The notes beneath the pieces are model-generated. The model was not told where the DNA came from. It did no database searches and saw only the letters and a list, made by a program, of their open reading frames with translations. From Streptomyces flavofungini (GTDB lineage Bacteria > Actinomycetota > Actinomycetes > Streptomycetales > Streptomycetaceae): DNA of 64,000 nt. The position numbers and the translations under genes were made by a program. This document shows positions 31,896 to 40,263 of the stretch, piece by piece (position 1 is the first letter of the stretch; every line of letters starts with the position of its first letter). The DNA is taken from the NCBI RefSeq assembly GCF_030388665.1, contig NZ_CP128846.1, positions 7,784,001 through 7,848,000 of the forward strand, in the 5' to 3' direction.

Positions 31896-32933
31896 ATGCA
31901 GCACGCTGTGGGGTCTCCGTTGCCGCCGCCCCCTCAGCCGGGGCACGGACCGGCCACCGGCTGGTCCCCGGCCGCACACCACCCGAGCGGTCCGCCGCCG
32001 GGTGCCGCTCAGGGCTCCCCTCCGCCGCACGTGCCGGGGGCGCCGGGCGCCTCGCACGCGCAGGCTCCGCAGGTGCCGGGGGTGCCGCACGCCCCGGGAC
32101 CCGTCCCCCGGGCCCCGCACGCCCCGGGACCCGTCCCCCAGGCCCCGCATGCTCCGGGCCCGACGGCGCCCGCTCCCGGACCCGGACCGCACGCGCCTGG
32201 TCACGCCCCGCACCCCGCGGCCACCGGCCATGCCCCGACGCCCGGCCCCGCCGCGCACCACGCCCCGGCGGCCGCGCCGCCCGCCCGTGACACCACCGGC
32301 CACATCCAGCTTCCGCCCGGCGGCCCCGTCGCCATGCCGAGCCCGCCGCCCGGCACGGCCCGGGCCGACACGGGCTCCACCACGCTCGCCGTGCTCCTCA
32401 TCGGCCCCGCGGGCGCGGGCAAGACCAGCGTCGCCAAGTTCTGGGCCGAGCACCGGCGCGTGCCGACGTCCCACATCAGCCTCGACGACGTCCGCGAATG
32501 GGTGCGCTCGGGTTTCGCCGACCCCCAGGCGGGCTGGAACGACCACTCCGAGGCGCAGTACCGCCTGGCCCGCCGCACCTGCGGCTTCGCCGCGCGGAAC
32601 TTCCTGGCCAACGGCATCTCCTGCATCCTCGACGACGCCGTCTTCCCCGACCGGCCCGTGGTCGGCCTCGGCGGCTGGAAGCGGCACGTCGGCCCGGGCC
32701 TGCTGCCCGTCGTCCTGCTCCCGGGCCTTGAGGTCGTCCTGGAGCGCAACGCCCAGCGCAGCGGCAACCGCCGCCTCACGGACGAAGAGGTGGCCCGCAT
32801 CCACGGGCGCATGGCCGGGTGGTACGGCTCGGGGCTGCCGATCATCGATAACTCCCAGCTCGACGTCCCCGCCACGGCGCGCCTCCTGGACGACGTCCTG
32901 GCCCGCGCGATCGCGAGTCCGCCGCAGTGGTAG
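31896..32933 (+). CDS. P-loop kinase-like ATP-binding protein with proline-rich N-terminus
   Basis: 345 residues from ATG 31896, with GGAG 9 nt upstream; an in-frame ATG at 31776 lacks a ribosome binding site and falls right after the aroB hairpin. Residues 1-160 are low complexity (P, H, A, G), including near-identical VPHAPGP/VPRAPHAPGP repeats. The C-terminal domain is a zeta-toxin/AAA_33-type nucleotide kinase fold. It has VLLIGPAGAGKTSVAKFWAE (Walker A), ISLDDVREWVRSG, ISCILDDAVFPD (Walker B-like), and a LID-like VLERNAQRSGNRRL. The substrate is unknown. The gene sits between aroB and the repeat-rich spacer. Confidence 0.82.
   Translation: MQHAVGSPLPPPPQPGHGPATGWSPAAHHPSGPPPGAAQGSPPPHVPGAPGASHAQAPQVPGVPHAPGPVPRAPHAPGPVPQAPHAPGPTAPAPGPGPHAPGHAPHPAATGHAPTPGPAAHHAPAAAPPARDTTGHIQLPPGGPVAMPSPPPGTARADTGSTTLAVLLIGPAGAGKTSVAKFWAEHRRVPTSHISLDDVREWVRSGFADPQAGWNDHSEAQYRLARRTCGFAARNFLANGISCILDDAVFPDRPVVGLGGWKRHVGPGLLPVVLLPGLEVVLERNAQRSGNRRLTDEEVARIHGRMAGWYGSGLPIIDNSQLDVPATARLLDDVLARAIASPPQW
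32093..32160 (+). repeat. In-frame tandem repeat in the proline-rich region
   Basis: A 30-bp unit (GCCCCGGGACCCGTCCCCC followed by GGGCCCCGCAC) is repeated almost exactly, with a third partial copy. It encodes A-P-G-P-V-P-[RQ]-A-P-H repeats of the P-loop protein. The length is probably variable between strains through slippage. Confidence 0.6.
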
Positions 32934-32974
32934 GGGCACCGGGGCGCGGGCGCCCGACGGCGCGATAGCGGTGG

Positions 32975-33019
32975 CCTCAGCCGCCTCAGCCGCCTCAGCC
33001 GCCTCAGCCGCCTCAGCCG
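32975..33019 (+). repeat. Five tandem copies of a 9-bp unit CCTCAGCCG
   Basis: Five exact back-to-back copies. In the plus frame starting at 32971 they read as repeated S-A-A. The multiple of three means copy-number change would keep the frame. Confidence 0.85.
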
Positions 33020-33240
33020 CCCGGTCCACGGTCACCGCGACGGTGACCGCCGAGGTCGAGGTCGAGGCCGAGGCGGAGAAGGCCGAGCCCGAACCGGCGG
33101 ACACCGGCACGGTGCGGCCCCCGGACAGTGGCTCCGCCGCCGACGACCCGGGGTACGGCCGCCACCTCGACCGTGACGGCTTCGGCTGACCTCTGACCGC
33201 TCCTTGGGACCCCCCGCTGCCCGGGGCGGGGCCGAGCCGG

Positions 33241-33372
33241 GCCCCGTCAGGGGCGCGGGGAACTGCGCGACCAGCCACAGCAAGAGCCGCAGACGCGTCT
33301 GCCGAGATCCTGGCAGACGCGCCTGCGGCTTTTCGAGCGCTGAGCGCGCATTCCCCGCGCCCCTGACGGGGC
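33241..33372. repeat. Nested inverted repeat with Streptomyces-type intergenic arms
   Basis: The outer arms (33241-33262 and 33351-33372) are perfect 22-bp reverse complements beginning GCCCCGTCAGGGGCGCGGGG. Inside is a second hairpin, 33282-33303 with 33312-33333, 22 bp with two mismatches, an 8-nt loop and a TTTT on its right side. The CAGGGGCGCGGGGAACTGCG core resembles a sequence repeated in many Streptomyces intergenic regions. That similarity is from memory and was not searched. Confidence 0.8.
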
Positions 33373-33384
33373 GCAGCTCCCTCC

Positions 33385-33413
33385 GTCCGGACGGGGTGCA
33401 GCCCCGTCCGGAC
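33385..33413. terminator. Perfect 12-bp hairpin upstream of the M24 gene
   Basis: GTCCGGACGGGG (33385-33396) pairs with CCCCGTCCGGAC (33402-33413) around a 5-nt loop TGCAG. It directly follows the nested inverted repeat and ends 44 bp before the M24 start. It may act as a terminator or a processing structure. Confidence 0.45.
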
Positions 33414-33457
33414 GCGCTGAACCGGCCGCGCCCCCTCCGCGCTCGTAGGCTCGCCCC

Positions 33458-34564
33458 ATGTCAGAGGTGTACGCCGCACGCAGGGAGCGGCTCAGAGAGC
33501 GCTGTGCGGGCGGCGGGAGCGCCGCCGCGCTCGTGTCGCGGCCCGCCAACGTGCGCTATCTCGCGGGCGCTGCGCCCGCCGGTGCCGTACTGCTTCTCGG
33601 GCGGACCGAGGACGTGCTGGTGTGCGGGCGGCCACCGGGGGAGGAGCCGGGGACCGAACTGGCCGACACCGGCCTGCGCACGCACGTCCTGACGTCCCCC
33701 GGGGGCGATCCTGCCGTCGTGGGGGCGGGGCAGGCCGCGGCCCAGGGAGCCGAGACGCTGGCGGTGGAGGAGCACCACCTCACCGTGGCCCGCCACCACG
33801 CGCTGACCTCCGTCGCGCCGGGGGTGCGCCTGACCGACCTCGGGCAGGGCGTGGAGCAGCTGCGGCTCGTGAAGGACGAGGAGGAGATCTCCTGTCTGCG
33901 GATCGCCGCCGAGATCGCCGACCAGGCGCTCGGGGAACTGCTGGAGTCGATCCTGGTGGGGCGCACCGAGCGGCACCTCGCGCTGGAGCTGGAGCGCCGC
34001 CTCGTGGACCACGGGGCCGACGGACCGGCCTTCGCGACCTCCGTCGGCACCGGGCCGAACTCGGGGCGAGGCGGGCACCGCCCCACCGACCGGCGCGTCG
34101 AGGAGGGCGACTTCCTCTCCGTCTGCCTGGGCTCCTGCTACCGCGGCTACCGCAGCGAGATCGGCCGCACCTTCGTCATCGGCACCTCGCCCGCGGACTG
34201 GCAGATCGAGCTGTACGACCTCGTCTTCGCCGCTCAGCGGGCCGGTCGCGAGGCCCTCGCCCCCGGTGCCGCCTGCCGTGACGTGGACCGCGCGGCACGT
34301 CACGTACTGGACGCGGCGGGCTATGCGGACGGGCTCGCTCCGCGCACCGGACACGGCGTCGGACTCGAAATCGACGAGGACCCGCAGTTGGCGCCCGCGG
34401 CCATGGGTAAACTGGACGCTTGCGTGCCGGTCACCGTCGAACCGGGGGTCCACCTCCCGGGCCGGGGCGGGGTCCGGATCGATGACACGCTCGTCGTCCG
34501 CTGCGAAGCGGACGGCGGACCCGAGCTACTCACCATCACGACCAAGGAGCTGCTCGCGCTCTAG
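33458..34564 (+). CDS. M24 (aminopeptidase P/creatinase-like) protein with altered metal ligands
   Basis: 368 residues from ATG 33458. The N-terminal creatinase-like domain (LVSRPANVRYLAG) is followed by the pita-bread M24 domain from about residue 130 (LRLVKDEEEISCLRIAAEIAD). H207 (in GRGGHRPTDRR) and H299 (TGHGVGLEI) are kept, as is E328 (VEPG). The two Asp metal ligands are replaced: the usual D-F-G is C223-L-G, and the usual S-D-I-x-R-T is S-E234-I-G-R-T. The last Glu (R-I-E) is D342, and the second His of G-H-G-I-G-x-x-x-H is D306. It may be a non-hydrolytic or differently metallated member. The gene lies just upstream of efp, where M24 peptidase genes are also found in other bacteria. 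Confidence 0.85.
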   Translation: MSEVYAARRERLRERCAGGGSAAALVSRPANVRYLAGAAPAGAVLLLGRTEDVLVCGRPPGEEPGTELADTGLRTHVLTSPGGDPAVVGAGQAAAQGAETLAVEEHHLTVARHHALTSVAPGVRLTDLGQGVEQLRLVKDEEEISCLRIAAEIADQALGELLESILVGRTERHLALELERRLVDHGADGPAFATSVGTGPNSGRGGHRPTDRRVEEGDFLSVCLGSCYRGYRSEIGRTFVIGTSPADWQIELYDLVFAAQRAGREALAPGAACRDVDRAARHVLDAAGYADGLAPRTGHGVGLEIDEDPQLAPAAMGKLDACVPVTVEPGVHLPGRGGVRIDDTLVVRCEADGGPELLTITTKELLAL

Positions 34565-34615
34565 CGCGGGCACGTGCCCGGGGTCGTCCACGTCAGTCCA
34601 GGAGATTCCGCAACC

Positions 34616-35182
34616 GTGGCTTCCACGAACGACCTCAAGAACGGCATGGTGCTCAAGCTCGAAGGCGGCCAGCTCTGGTCCGTCGTCGAGTTCCAGCACG
34701 TCAAGCCCGGCAAGGGCCCGGCCTTCGTGCGCACCAAGCTCAAGAACGTGCTCTCCGGCAAGGTGGTCGACAAGACCTTCAACGCCGGCGTCAAGGTCGA
34801 GACGGCCACCGTCGACAAGCGCGACATGCAGTTCTCGTACATGGACGGCGACTACTTCGTCTTCATGGACATGGAGACCTACGACCAGCTGCACATCGAC
34901 AAGAAGGTCGTCGGCGACGCCGCGAACTTCCTGATCGAGGGCTTCGAGGCCACCGTCGCCCAGCACGAGGGCGAGGTGCTCTTCGTCGAGCTGCCCGCCG
35001 CCGTCGAGCTGACCATCCAGGAGACCGAGCCGGGCGTCCAGGGCGACCGCTCCACCGGTGGCACCAAGCCCGCCATCCTGGAGACCGGCCACCAGATCAA
35101 CGTGCCGCTCTTCATCACCACCGGTGAGAAGATCAAGGTCGACACCCGTGACAGCAGCTACCTCGGCCGGGTGAACAGCTAA
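34616..35182 (+). CDS. efp: Translation elongation factor P
   Basis: 188 residues from GTG 34616 with AGGAGA 10 nt upstream. Relieves ribosome stalling at polyproline. Three OB-like domains are covered; the C-terminal signature [21 protein letters not shown] is clear. The tip loop of domain I reads KPGKGPAF, with the conserved Lys flanked as PGKGP. This palindromic loop is characteristic of actinobacterial EF-P, which is reported to work without lysine modification. It is followed 2 bp later by nusB. Confidence 0.97.
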   Translation: MASTNDLKNGMVLKLEGGQLWSVVEFQHVKPGKGPAFVRTKLKNVLSGKVVDKTFNAGVKVETATVDKRDMQFSYMDGDYFVFMDMETYDQLHIDKKVVGDAANFLIEGFEATVAQHEGEVLFVELPAAVELTIQETEPGVQGDRSTGGTKPAILETGHQINVPLFITTGEKIKVDTRDSSYLGRVNS

Positions 35183-35184
35183 CC

Positions 35185-35616
35185 GTGGCCGCCCGTAACA
35201 CGGCCCGCAAGCGCGCCTTCCAGATCCTCTTCGAGGCCGACCAGCGCGGTGCAGACGTCCTGACGGTCCTCGCGGACTGGGTGCGCCACGCGCGCTCCGA
35301 CACCCGGCAGCCGCCGGTCAGCGAGTACACGATGGAGCTCGTCGAGGGATACGAGAAGCACGCTTCCCGCATCGACGAGCTGATCTCGCAGTACGCCGTC
35401 GGATGGACGCTCGACCGGATGCCGGTCGTCGACCGGAACATCCTGCGTCTGGGCGCGTACGAACTCGTCTGGGTCGACGGAACGCCCGACGCGGTCGTTC
35501 TGGACGAAGCCGTCCAGCTCGCCAAGGAATTCTCCACGGACGAGTCGCCGGCCTTCATCAATGGGCTGCTCGGCCGCTTCAAAGAGCTGAAGCCGAGTCT
35601 TCGCCGGGGGGAGTAG
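35185..35616 (+). CDS. nusB: NusB, transcription antitermination factor
   Basis: 143 residues from GTG 35185, right after efp. RNA-binding partner of NusE(S10)/boxA in antitermination, chiefly of rRNA operons. Seen: N-terminal ARNTARKRAFQILFEAD, middle WTLDRMPVVDRNILRLGAYEL, and C-terminal VVLDEAVQLAKEFSTDESPAFINGLLGR. All are family signatures and the length is normal. A strong terminator follows. Confidence 0.96.
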   Translation: MAARNTARKRAFQILFEADQRGADVLTVLADWVRHARSDTRQPPVSEYTMELVEGYEKHASRIDELISQYAVGWTLDRMPVVDRNILRLGAYELVWVDGTPDAVVLDEAVQLAKEFSTDESPAFINGLLGRFKELKPSLRRGE

Positions 35617-35636
35617 GCTGCCGCCGCTTTTCTCGG

Positions 35637-35685
35637 ACGCCGTAGGGCCCGCAGCTGTTTGGCTGCGGGCCCTACGGCGTTTTTC
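35637..35685 (+). terminator. Strong intrinsic terminator after nusB
   Basis: A perfect 19-bp stem (ACGCCGTAGGGCCCGCAGC at 35637-35655 with its complement at 35662-35680), a 6-nt loop TGTTTG, and a TTTTTCTTT tract from 35680. It is the clearest rho-independent terminator in the window. Confidence 0.93.
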
Positions 35686-35765
35686 TTTCCGCGCGGGCGG
35701 GCACTGCCGAGTGTTTCCGTGCGGCGACCGATTCCAGCGGATCCGTCGCCCTCGGGGCGGCCCGC

Positions 35766-35818
35766 GAAAAAGACCGCCGGGGTGGCCGGAACCCAATCGG
35801 TTCCGGCCACCCCGGCGG
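35766..35818 (-). terminator. Intrinsic terminator of bldD
   Basis: CCGCCGGGGTGGCCGGAACC (35774-35793) pairs perfectly over 20 bp with its complement at 35799-35818 around the loop CAATC. On the minus strand the stem is followed by GTCTTTTTCGC, a U-tract in the right place for bldD, which ends 33 bp upstream at 35851. Confidence 0.88.
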
Positions 35819-35850
35819 CACGTTTCTGCTCAACTCTCCCTTGGGAGAAA

Positions 35851-36351
35851 TCAGACCTCTTCGTGGGCGACGGCGCGGCGCGCGTCGGCGTCGAGAACGC
35901 CCCAGCTGATGAGCTGCTCGGTGAGCACCGAGGGCGACTGGTCGTAGATGACGGCAAGGGTGCGCAGGTCGTCCTGGCGGATGGAGAGGACCTTGCCGTT
36001 GTAGTCACCGCGCTGGGACTGGATCGTGGCGGCGTAACGCTGCAGGGGGCCCGCCTTCTCGGCCGGGACGTGGGCCAGCCGCTCCAGGTCCAGGACCAGC
36101 TTGGGCGGGGGCTCGGCGGCACCGCCGGGCGGGGTGCCCGGGAGGAGTTCCTGCACCGGAACGCCGTAGAAGTCCGCCAGCTCGGCAAGGCGCTGCACGG
36201 TCACGGCACGGTCGCCGCGCTCGTACGACCCGACCACTACGGCCTTCCAGCGACCCTGGGACTTCTCCTCGACTCCGTGGAGGGAAAGGCCCTGCTGAGT
36301 GCGGATGGCGCGGAGCTTGGCCCCGAGCTGTTTGGCGTATTCGCTGGACAT
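35851..36351 (-). CDS. bldD: BldD, developmental master regulator
   Basis: 166 residues from ATG 36351 (MSSEYAKQLGAK). DNA-binding protein that, dimerised by tetrameric c-di-GMP, represses sporulation genes during vegetative growth. The N-terminal XRE helix-turn-helix is LRAIRTQQGLSLHGVEEKS with SYERGDRAVTVQRLAEL. The C-terminal c-di-GMP-binding signature R-G-D-x8-R-Q-D-D is intact (RGDYNGKVLSIRQDD). Nearly identical in memory to S. coelicolor BldD. A palindromic BldD-type box sits 47 bp upstream, consistent with known autoregulation. Confidence 0.98.
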   Translation of the reverse strand: MSSEYAKQLGAKLRAIRTQQGLSLHGVEEKSQGRWKAVVVGSYERGDRAVTVQRLAELADFYGVPVQELLPGTPPGGAAEPPPKLVLDLERLAHVPAEKAGPLQRYAATIQSQRGDYNGKVLSIRQDDLRTLAVIYDQSPSVLTEQLISWGVLDADARRAVAHEEV

Positions 36352-36397
36352 ATAGCTCCCCGGACGCTGTGACAACGTGCGGCTCCGCCGCGCTGCT

Positions 36398-36408
36398 GGT
36401 GACTCACT
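36398..36408 (-). promoter_or_regulatory. BldD box upstream of bldD
   Basis: On the minus strand this reads AGTGAGTCACC, fitting the published BldD consensus AGTgA-(N)-TCACc. An overlapping TCACTGTGA on the plus strand (36405-36413) adds a second inverted half-site pair. BldD is known to bind its own promoter. Confidence 0.7.
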
Positions 36409-36554
36409 GTGAGGTTACGCAGCGTTACTTGGCTGCGTCAAGCCGAATGGGTCCGAGGGCCCCTTCCGTGGGGGTGGTGAGGGCCCGCGTTGCCGTTGCT
36501 GGTACGGTGAGAAACGCTGCTGACGCAGTTGGCGCAATTTAGACGTCCTTTAAG

Positions 36555-36591
36555 GTCCGTCCCGTGAGGCGGAGAAGGAGGTCCGTTTTAC
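36555..36591 (+). promoter_or_regulatory. PyrR-binding-loop-like leader over the pyrR ribosome binding site
   Basis: GGTCCGTCCCGTGAGGCGG (36554-36572) followed by AGAAGGAGG resembles the conserved PyrR RNA-binding loop (UCC...G.GAGGC...AAGG). The AAGGAGG part is the Shine-Dalgarno of pyrR, 10 nt before its ATG. In mycobacteria PyrR binding to such a loop blocks translation of the pyr leader, so the same translational feedback by UMP is expected here. Confidence 0.6.
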
Positions 36592-37167
36592 ATGGACACG
36601 CATGACTCCGGTGTCGCGCGGCCCGTTCTCGAAGGCCCTGACATCGCACGGGTGTTGACCCGTATCGCGCATGAAATCGTCGAGCGCGCCAAGGGCGCGG
36701 AGGACGTGGTCCTGCTCGGCATTCCCACTCGGGGTGTCTTCCTCGCCCAGCGGCTCGCCGCGAAGCTCGAGGAGATCACCGGCCGCAAGATCCCGGTCGG
36801 CTCCCTCGACATCACGATGTACCGCGACGACCTGCGGATGCACCCGCCGCGCGCCCTCGCCCGCACCGAGATCCCCGGTGACGGCATCGACGGCCGCCTC
36901 GTCGTCCTCGTCGACGACGTGCTCTTCTCCGGCCGCACCATCCGCGCCGCCCTCGACGCCCTGAACGACATCGGCCGCCCGCGCGCGGTGCAGCTCGCCG
37001 TTCTCGTCGACCGCGGCCACCGAGAACTGCCCATCCGCGCCGACTACGTAGGCAAGAACCTCCCGACGTCGCTGCGGGAGACGGTCAAGGTCCAGCTCGC
37101 CGAGGAGGACGGCCGCGACGCCGTGCTGCTCGGTGCCAAGCCGACCGCTCCGGCCGGCGAGCGCTAG
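36592..37167 (+). CDS. pyrR: PyrR, pyrimidine operon regulator / uracil phosphoribosyltransferase
   Basis: 191 residues from ATG 36592. RNA-binding regulator with PRTase fold that senses UMP. Seen: [36 protein letters not shown] and the PRPP loop [24 protein letters not shown]-terminal [19 protein letters not shown] with T-S-L-R-E-T-V is the family end. It heads the pyrimidine cluster and probably represses it through the leader motif overlapping its own ribosome binding site. Confidence 0.96.
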   Translation: MDTHDSGVARPVLEGPDIARVLTRIAHEIVERAKGAEDVVLLGIPTRGVFLAQRLAAKLEEITGRKIPVGSLDITMYRDDLRMHPPRALARTEIPGDGIDGRLVVLVDDVLFSGRTIRAALDALNDIGRPRAVQLAVLVDRGHRELPIRADYVGKNLPTSLRETVKVQLAEEDGRDAVLLGAKPTAPAGER

Positions 37168-37305
37168 CTCCTTCCCGTACGAACCGGCCCCCGTGGCCCC
37201 TGGTCCGTGCGCGAGCCGACGCGCGCCCGCATGCCCGCCGTGCCCCGCGGGGGACACCCCCGCCCGGGCACCCGCACACCTGAATTCCCTTACGGAGCCC
37301 ACCAG

Positions 37306-38319
37306 ATGATGCGACACCTCATCTCGGCCGCCGACCTCACCCGCGACGACGCCGTGCTCATCCTCGACACCGCGGAGGAGATGGCCCGCGTCGCCGACCG
37401 GCCGATCAAGAAGCTGCCGACCCTGCGCGGCCGCACCGTGGTCAACCTCTTCTTCGAGGACTCGACCCGGACCCGGATCTCCTTCGAGGCCGCCGAGAAG
37501 CGCCTCTCCGCCGACGTCATCAACTTCACCGCCAAGGGGTCGAGCGTCTCCAAGGGCGAGTCCCTGAAGGACACCGCGCAGACCCTGGAGGCCATGGGCG
37601 TCGACGCGGTCGTCATCCGCCACGGTGCCTCCGGCGCGCCCTACACGCTCGCGAACTCCGGCTGGATCGACGCGGCCGTCATCAACGCGGGCGACGGCAC
37701 CCACCAGCACCCCACCCAGGCCCTCCTCGACGCCTTCACCATGCGCCGCCGCCTGGTCGGCCGGGACGCCGGGCTCGGCCAGGACCTGGCCGGCAAGCGC
37801 GTCACGATCGTCGGCGACATCCTGCACAGCCGCGTGGCCCGCTCCAACGTGGACCTGCTGCACACCCTCGGCGCCGACGTCACCCTCGTCGCCCCGCCCA
37901 CCCTGGTTCCGGTGGGCGTCGAGCACTGGCCGTGCGAGGTGTCGTACGACCTCGACCGGGTGCTGCCCAAGTCGGACGCCGTGATGATGCTGCGCGTACA
38001 GCGCGAGCGCATGAACGCCGCGTTCTTCCCCACCGAGCGCGAGTACTCCCGCCGCTACGGCCTCGACGGCGAGCGCATGGCGCGGATGCCCGAGCACGCC
38101 ATCGTGATGCACCCCGGGCCGATGGTCCGCGGCATGGAGATCACCGCCGAGGTCGCCGACTCCGACCGCTGCACGGTCGTCGAGCAGGTGGCCAACGGCG
38201 TCTCGATCCGCATGGCCGTCCTGTACCTGCTCCTCGGCGGCAACGAGCCCGCCGTCACCCACACCCGCCCCGCCACCGAGCGCCCCGCGCACACCGTTCT
38301 CTCGGACGAGGAGAAGTAA
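37306..38319 (+). CDS. pyrB: Aspartate carbamoyltransferase catalytic subunit
   Basis: Condenses carbamoyl phosphate with aspartate. 337 residues from ATG 37306, with GGAG 8 nt upstream; the open frame starts earlier, but that part has no start signal. Carbamoyl-phosphate site [13 protein letters not shown], the 80s loop [31 protein letters not shown], and the aspartate-binding [11 protein letters not shown] region are present. No regulatory PyrI gene is seen; pyrC follows directly, as in other actinobacteria. Confidence 0.97.
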   Translation: MMRHLISAADLTRDDAVLILDTAEEMARVADRPIKKLPTLRGRTVVNLFFEDSTRTRISFEAAEKRLSADVINFTAKGSSVSKGESLKDTAQTLEAMGVDAVVIRHGASGAPYTLANSGWIDAAVINAGDGTHQHPTQALLDAFTMRRRLVGRDAGLGQDLAGKRVTIVGDILHSRVARSNVDLLHTLGADVTLVAPPTLVPVGVEHWPCEVSYDLDRVLPKSDAVMMLRVQRERMNAAFFPTEREYSRRYGLDGERMARMPEHAIVMHPGPMVRGMEITAEVADSDRCTVVEQVANGVSIRMAVLYLLLGGNEPAVTHTRPATERPAHTVLSDEEK

Positions 38320-38323
38320 GACC

Positions 38324-39637
38324 ATGAGCAAGATCCTGATCCGTGGCGCGCAGGTGCTCGGCGGCGAGCCGCAGGACGTCCTGATCGACGGCGACACCAT
38401 CGCCGCCACCGCCCGGCAGGGCGAAATCGACGGGAGTGGCACCGGCCTGAGCGCCGAGGGCGCCACGGTCGTCGAGGCCGACGGCAAGGTCCTGCTTCCG
38501 GGCCTGGTCGACCTGCACACCCATCTGCGCGAGCCCGGCCGCGAGGACTCCGAGACCGTCCTCACCGGCACTCGCGCGGCCGCAAGCGGTGGCTACACGT
38601 CCGTGTTCGCGATGGCCAACACCTTCCCCGTCGCCGACACCGCAGGCGTCGTCGAGCAGGTCTACCGCCTCGGCAAGGAGTCCGGCTACTGCGACGTGCA
38701 GCCCATCGGCGCCGTCACCGTCGGCCTGGAGGGAAAGAAGCTCGCCGAGCTGGGCGCCATGCACGAGTCGGCGGCCGGTGTCACGGTCTTCTCCGACGAC
38801 GGCAAGTGCGTCGACGACGCCGTGATCATGCGCCGCGCCCTGGAGTACGTGAAGGCCTTCGGCGGCGTCGTCGCCCAGCACGCGCAGGAGCCGCGGCTCA
38901 CCGAGGGCGCGCAGATGAACGAGGGCGTCGTCTCCGCGGAGCTCGGGCTCGGCGGCTGGCCCGCGGTGGCCGAGGAGTCGATCATCGCCCGGGACGTCCT
39001 GCTCGCCGAGCACGTCGGTTCGCGCGTGCACATCTGCCACCTGTCGACCGCGGGCTCCGTGGAGATCGTCCGCTGGGCCAAGTCCCGCGGCATCGACGTC
39101 ACGGCCGAGGTCACCCCGCACCACCTGCTCCTCACCGACGAGCTGGTGCGCAGCTACAACCCCGTCTACAAGGTCAACCCGCCGCTGCGCACCGAGCGCG
39201 ACGTCATGGCGCTGCGTGAGGCCCTGGCCGACGGCACCATCGACATCGTCGCCACCGACCACGCCCCGCACCCGCACGAGGACAAGGACTGCGAGTGGGG
39301 CGCGGCCGCCATGGGCATGGTCGGCCTGGAGACCGCCCTGTCCGTCGTCCAGCACACGATGGTCGACACCGGCCTGCTCACCTGGGCGGGCGTCGCCGAC
39401 CGCATGTCCCACACCCCGGCCCGGATCGGGCAGGCCGACGGCCACGGCCGCCCCGTCTCGGCGGGCGAGCCCGCGAACCTCACCCTCGTCGATCCGGCAT
39501 ACCGTGGACCCGTGGACCCCGCGGGATTCGCCTCCCGCAGCCGCAACACCCCCTACGAGGGCCGTGAGCTGCCGGGACGCGTCACGCACACGTGGCTGCG
39601 GGGCCGGGCCACGCTCGTCGACGGGAAGCTCCAGTGA
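38324..39637 (+). CDS. pyrC: Dihydroorotase
   Basis: 437 residues, type I dihydroorotase. Seen: metal-binding [20 protein letters not shown], the [18 protein letters not shown] histidine motif, [13 protein letters not shown], and the catalytic Asp in [20 protein letters not shown] 38324 is 4 bp after pyrB. The stop overlaps the start of the following membrane protein gene. Confidence 0.97.
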   Translation: MSKILIRGAQVLGGEPQDVLIDGDTIAATARQGEIDGSGTGLSAEGATVVEADGKVLLPGLVDLHTHLREPGREDSETVLTGTRAAASGGYTSVFAMANTFPVADTAGVVEQVYRLGKESGYCDVQPIGAVTVGLEGKKLAELGAMHESAAGVTVFSDDGKCVDDAVIMRRALEYVKAFGGVVAQHAQEPRLTEGAQMNEGVVSAELGLGGWPAVAEESIIARDVLLAEHVGSRVHICHLSTAGSVEIVRWAKSRGIDVTAEVTPHHLLLTDELVRSYNPVYKVNPPLRTERDVMALREALADGTIDIVATDHAPHPHEDKDCEWGAAAMGMVGLETALSVVQHTMVDTGLLTWAGVADRMSHTPARIGQADGHGRPVSAGEPANLTLVDPAYRGPVDPAGFASRSRNTPYEGRELPGRVTHTWLRGRATLVDGKLQ

Positions 39638-40263
39638 CCGCAACACACCTTCTTGCCAGCACCCACCTGACCCACCTGGCCGCCGAGGAGAAGTCGGCGG
39701 AGGTCACCGACTGGGCCGCCCGCATCGGCTGGGTCGTCGGCCTGCTGCTCTTCATCGCGCTCGTCTACTGGCTGATGCGCGAGGGCTGGAAGTGGCGCGG
39801 CACCCTCCAGTCCGACCTGCCCGAGCTCTCCGACGCGCCGTCCGACCCCGGCCCGGCCAGACTGGAGCTGACCGGCCGCTACCACGGCTCGACCACCGCG
39901 GGCCAGTGGCTCGACCGGATCGTGGCGCACGGCCTGGGCACCCGCAGCCGGGTGGAGCTGACCCTCACCGACGCGGGCCTGGACGTCGTACGCCCCGGGG
40001 CGCGCGACTTCTTCATCCCGAAGGAGGCGCTGCGCGAGGCCCGGCTAGACAAGGGCATCGCGGGCAAGGTCCTCGCCGAGGGCGGTCTGCTGATCGTCAC
40101 CTGGGCGCACGGCGACAAGCTCCTCGACTCCGGCTTCCGCTCGGACCACGCCGCCGAGCACGCGGAGTGGGTCACCACCATCAACAACATGATCGACAGC
40201 ACCGAGACCGACGGCGCCGACGCCCAGGTCGACAGCACGACGCAAACGGAAGGCGCACGATGA
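39634..40263 (+). CDS. PH-like domain membrane protein of the pyr operon
   Basis: 209 residues from GTG 39634, overlapping the pyrC stop by four bases. One TM helix ([22 protein letters not shown], residues about 30-51). The soluble part ([64 protein letters not shown]) matches a bacterial PH-like family found between pyrC and carA in actinobacteria. Its TGA overlaps the carA ATG. The role in pyrimidine synthesis, if any, is unknown. Confidence 0.88.
   Translation: MTATHLLASTHLTHLAAEEKSAEVTDWAARIGWVVGLLLFIALVYWLMREGWKWRGTLQSDLPELSDAPSDPGPARLELTGRYHGSTTAGQWLDRIVAHGLGTRSRVELTLTDAGLDVVRPGARDFFIPKEALREARLDKGIAGKVLAEGGLLIVTWAHGDKLLDSGFRSDHAAEHAEWVTTINNMIDSTETDGADAQVDSTTQTEGAR

Larger units (their letters stand above)
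32934..33457. other. 524-bp repeat-rich spacer without a confident gene
   Basis: This gap between the P-loop gene and the M24 gene holds five tandem copies of CCTCAGCCG (32975-33019). It also holds an open frame from GTG 32971 to TGA 33189 (72 residues, ASAASAAS then a Val/Glu/Ala/Asp-rich tail) with no ribosome binding site, and a large nested inverted repeat (33241-33413). The 72-residue frame could be a small low-complexity protein, but I see no domain or start signal and do not call it as a gene. Long antisense frames here are GC-bias artefacts. Confidence 0.5.

Noticed and set aside
32934..33457. CRISPR-like array in the repeat-rich spacer
   Set aside because: The 9-bp units are contiguous with no unique spacers; the other repeats are inverted, not regularly spaced direct repeats.
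31770..33479. A 569-codon minus-strand frame opposite the P-loop gene and spacer
   Set aside because: No domain, no start signal, and it crosses two hairpins and the tandem repeats; antisense artefact.
39216..40259. Extension of carA into pyrC and the PH-like gene (single 728-codon frame)
   Set aside because: The upstream part is a shifted frame of pyrC and the PH-like gene; the carA family start and the ATGA overlap set the true start at 40260.
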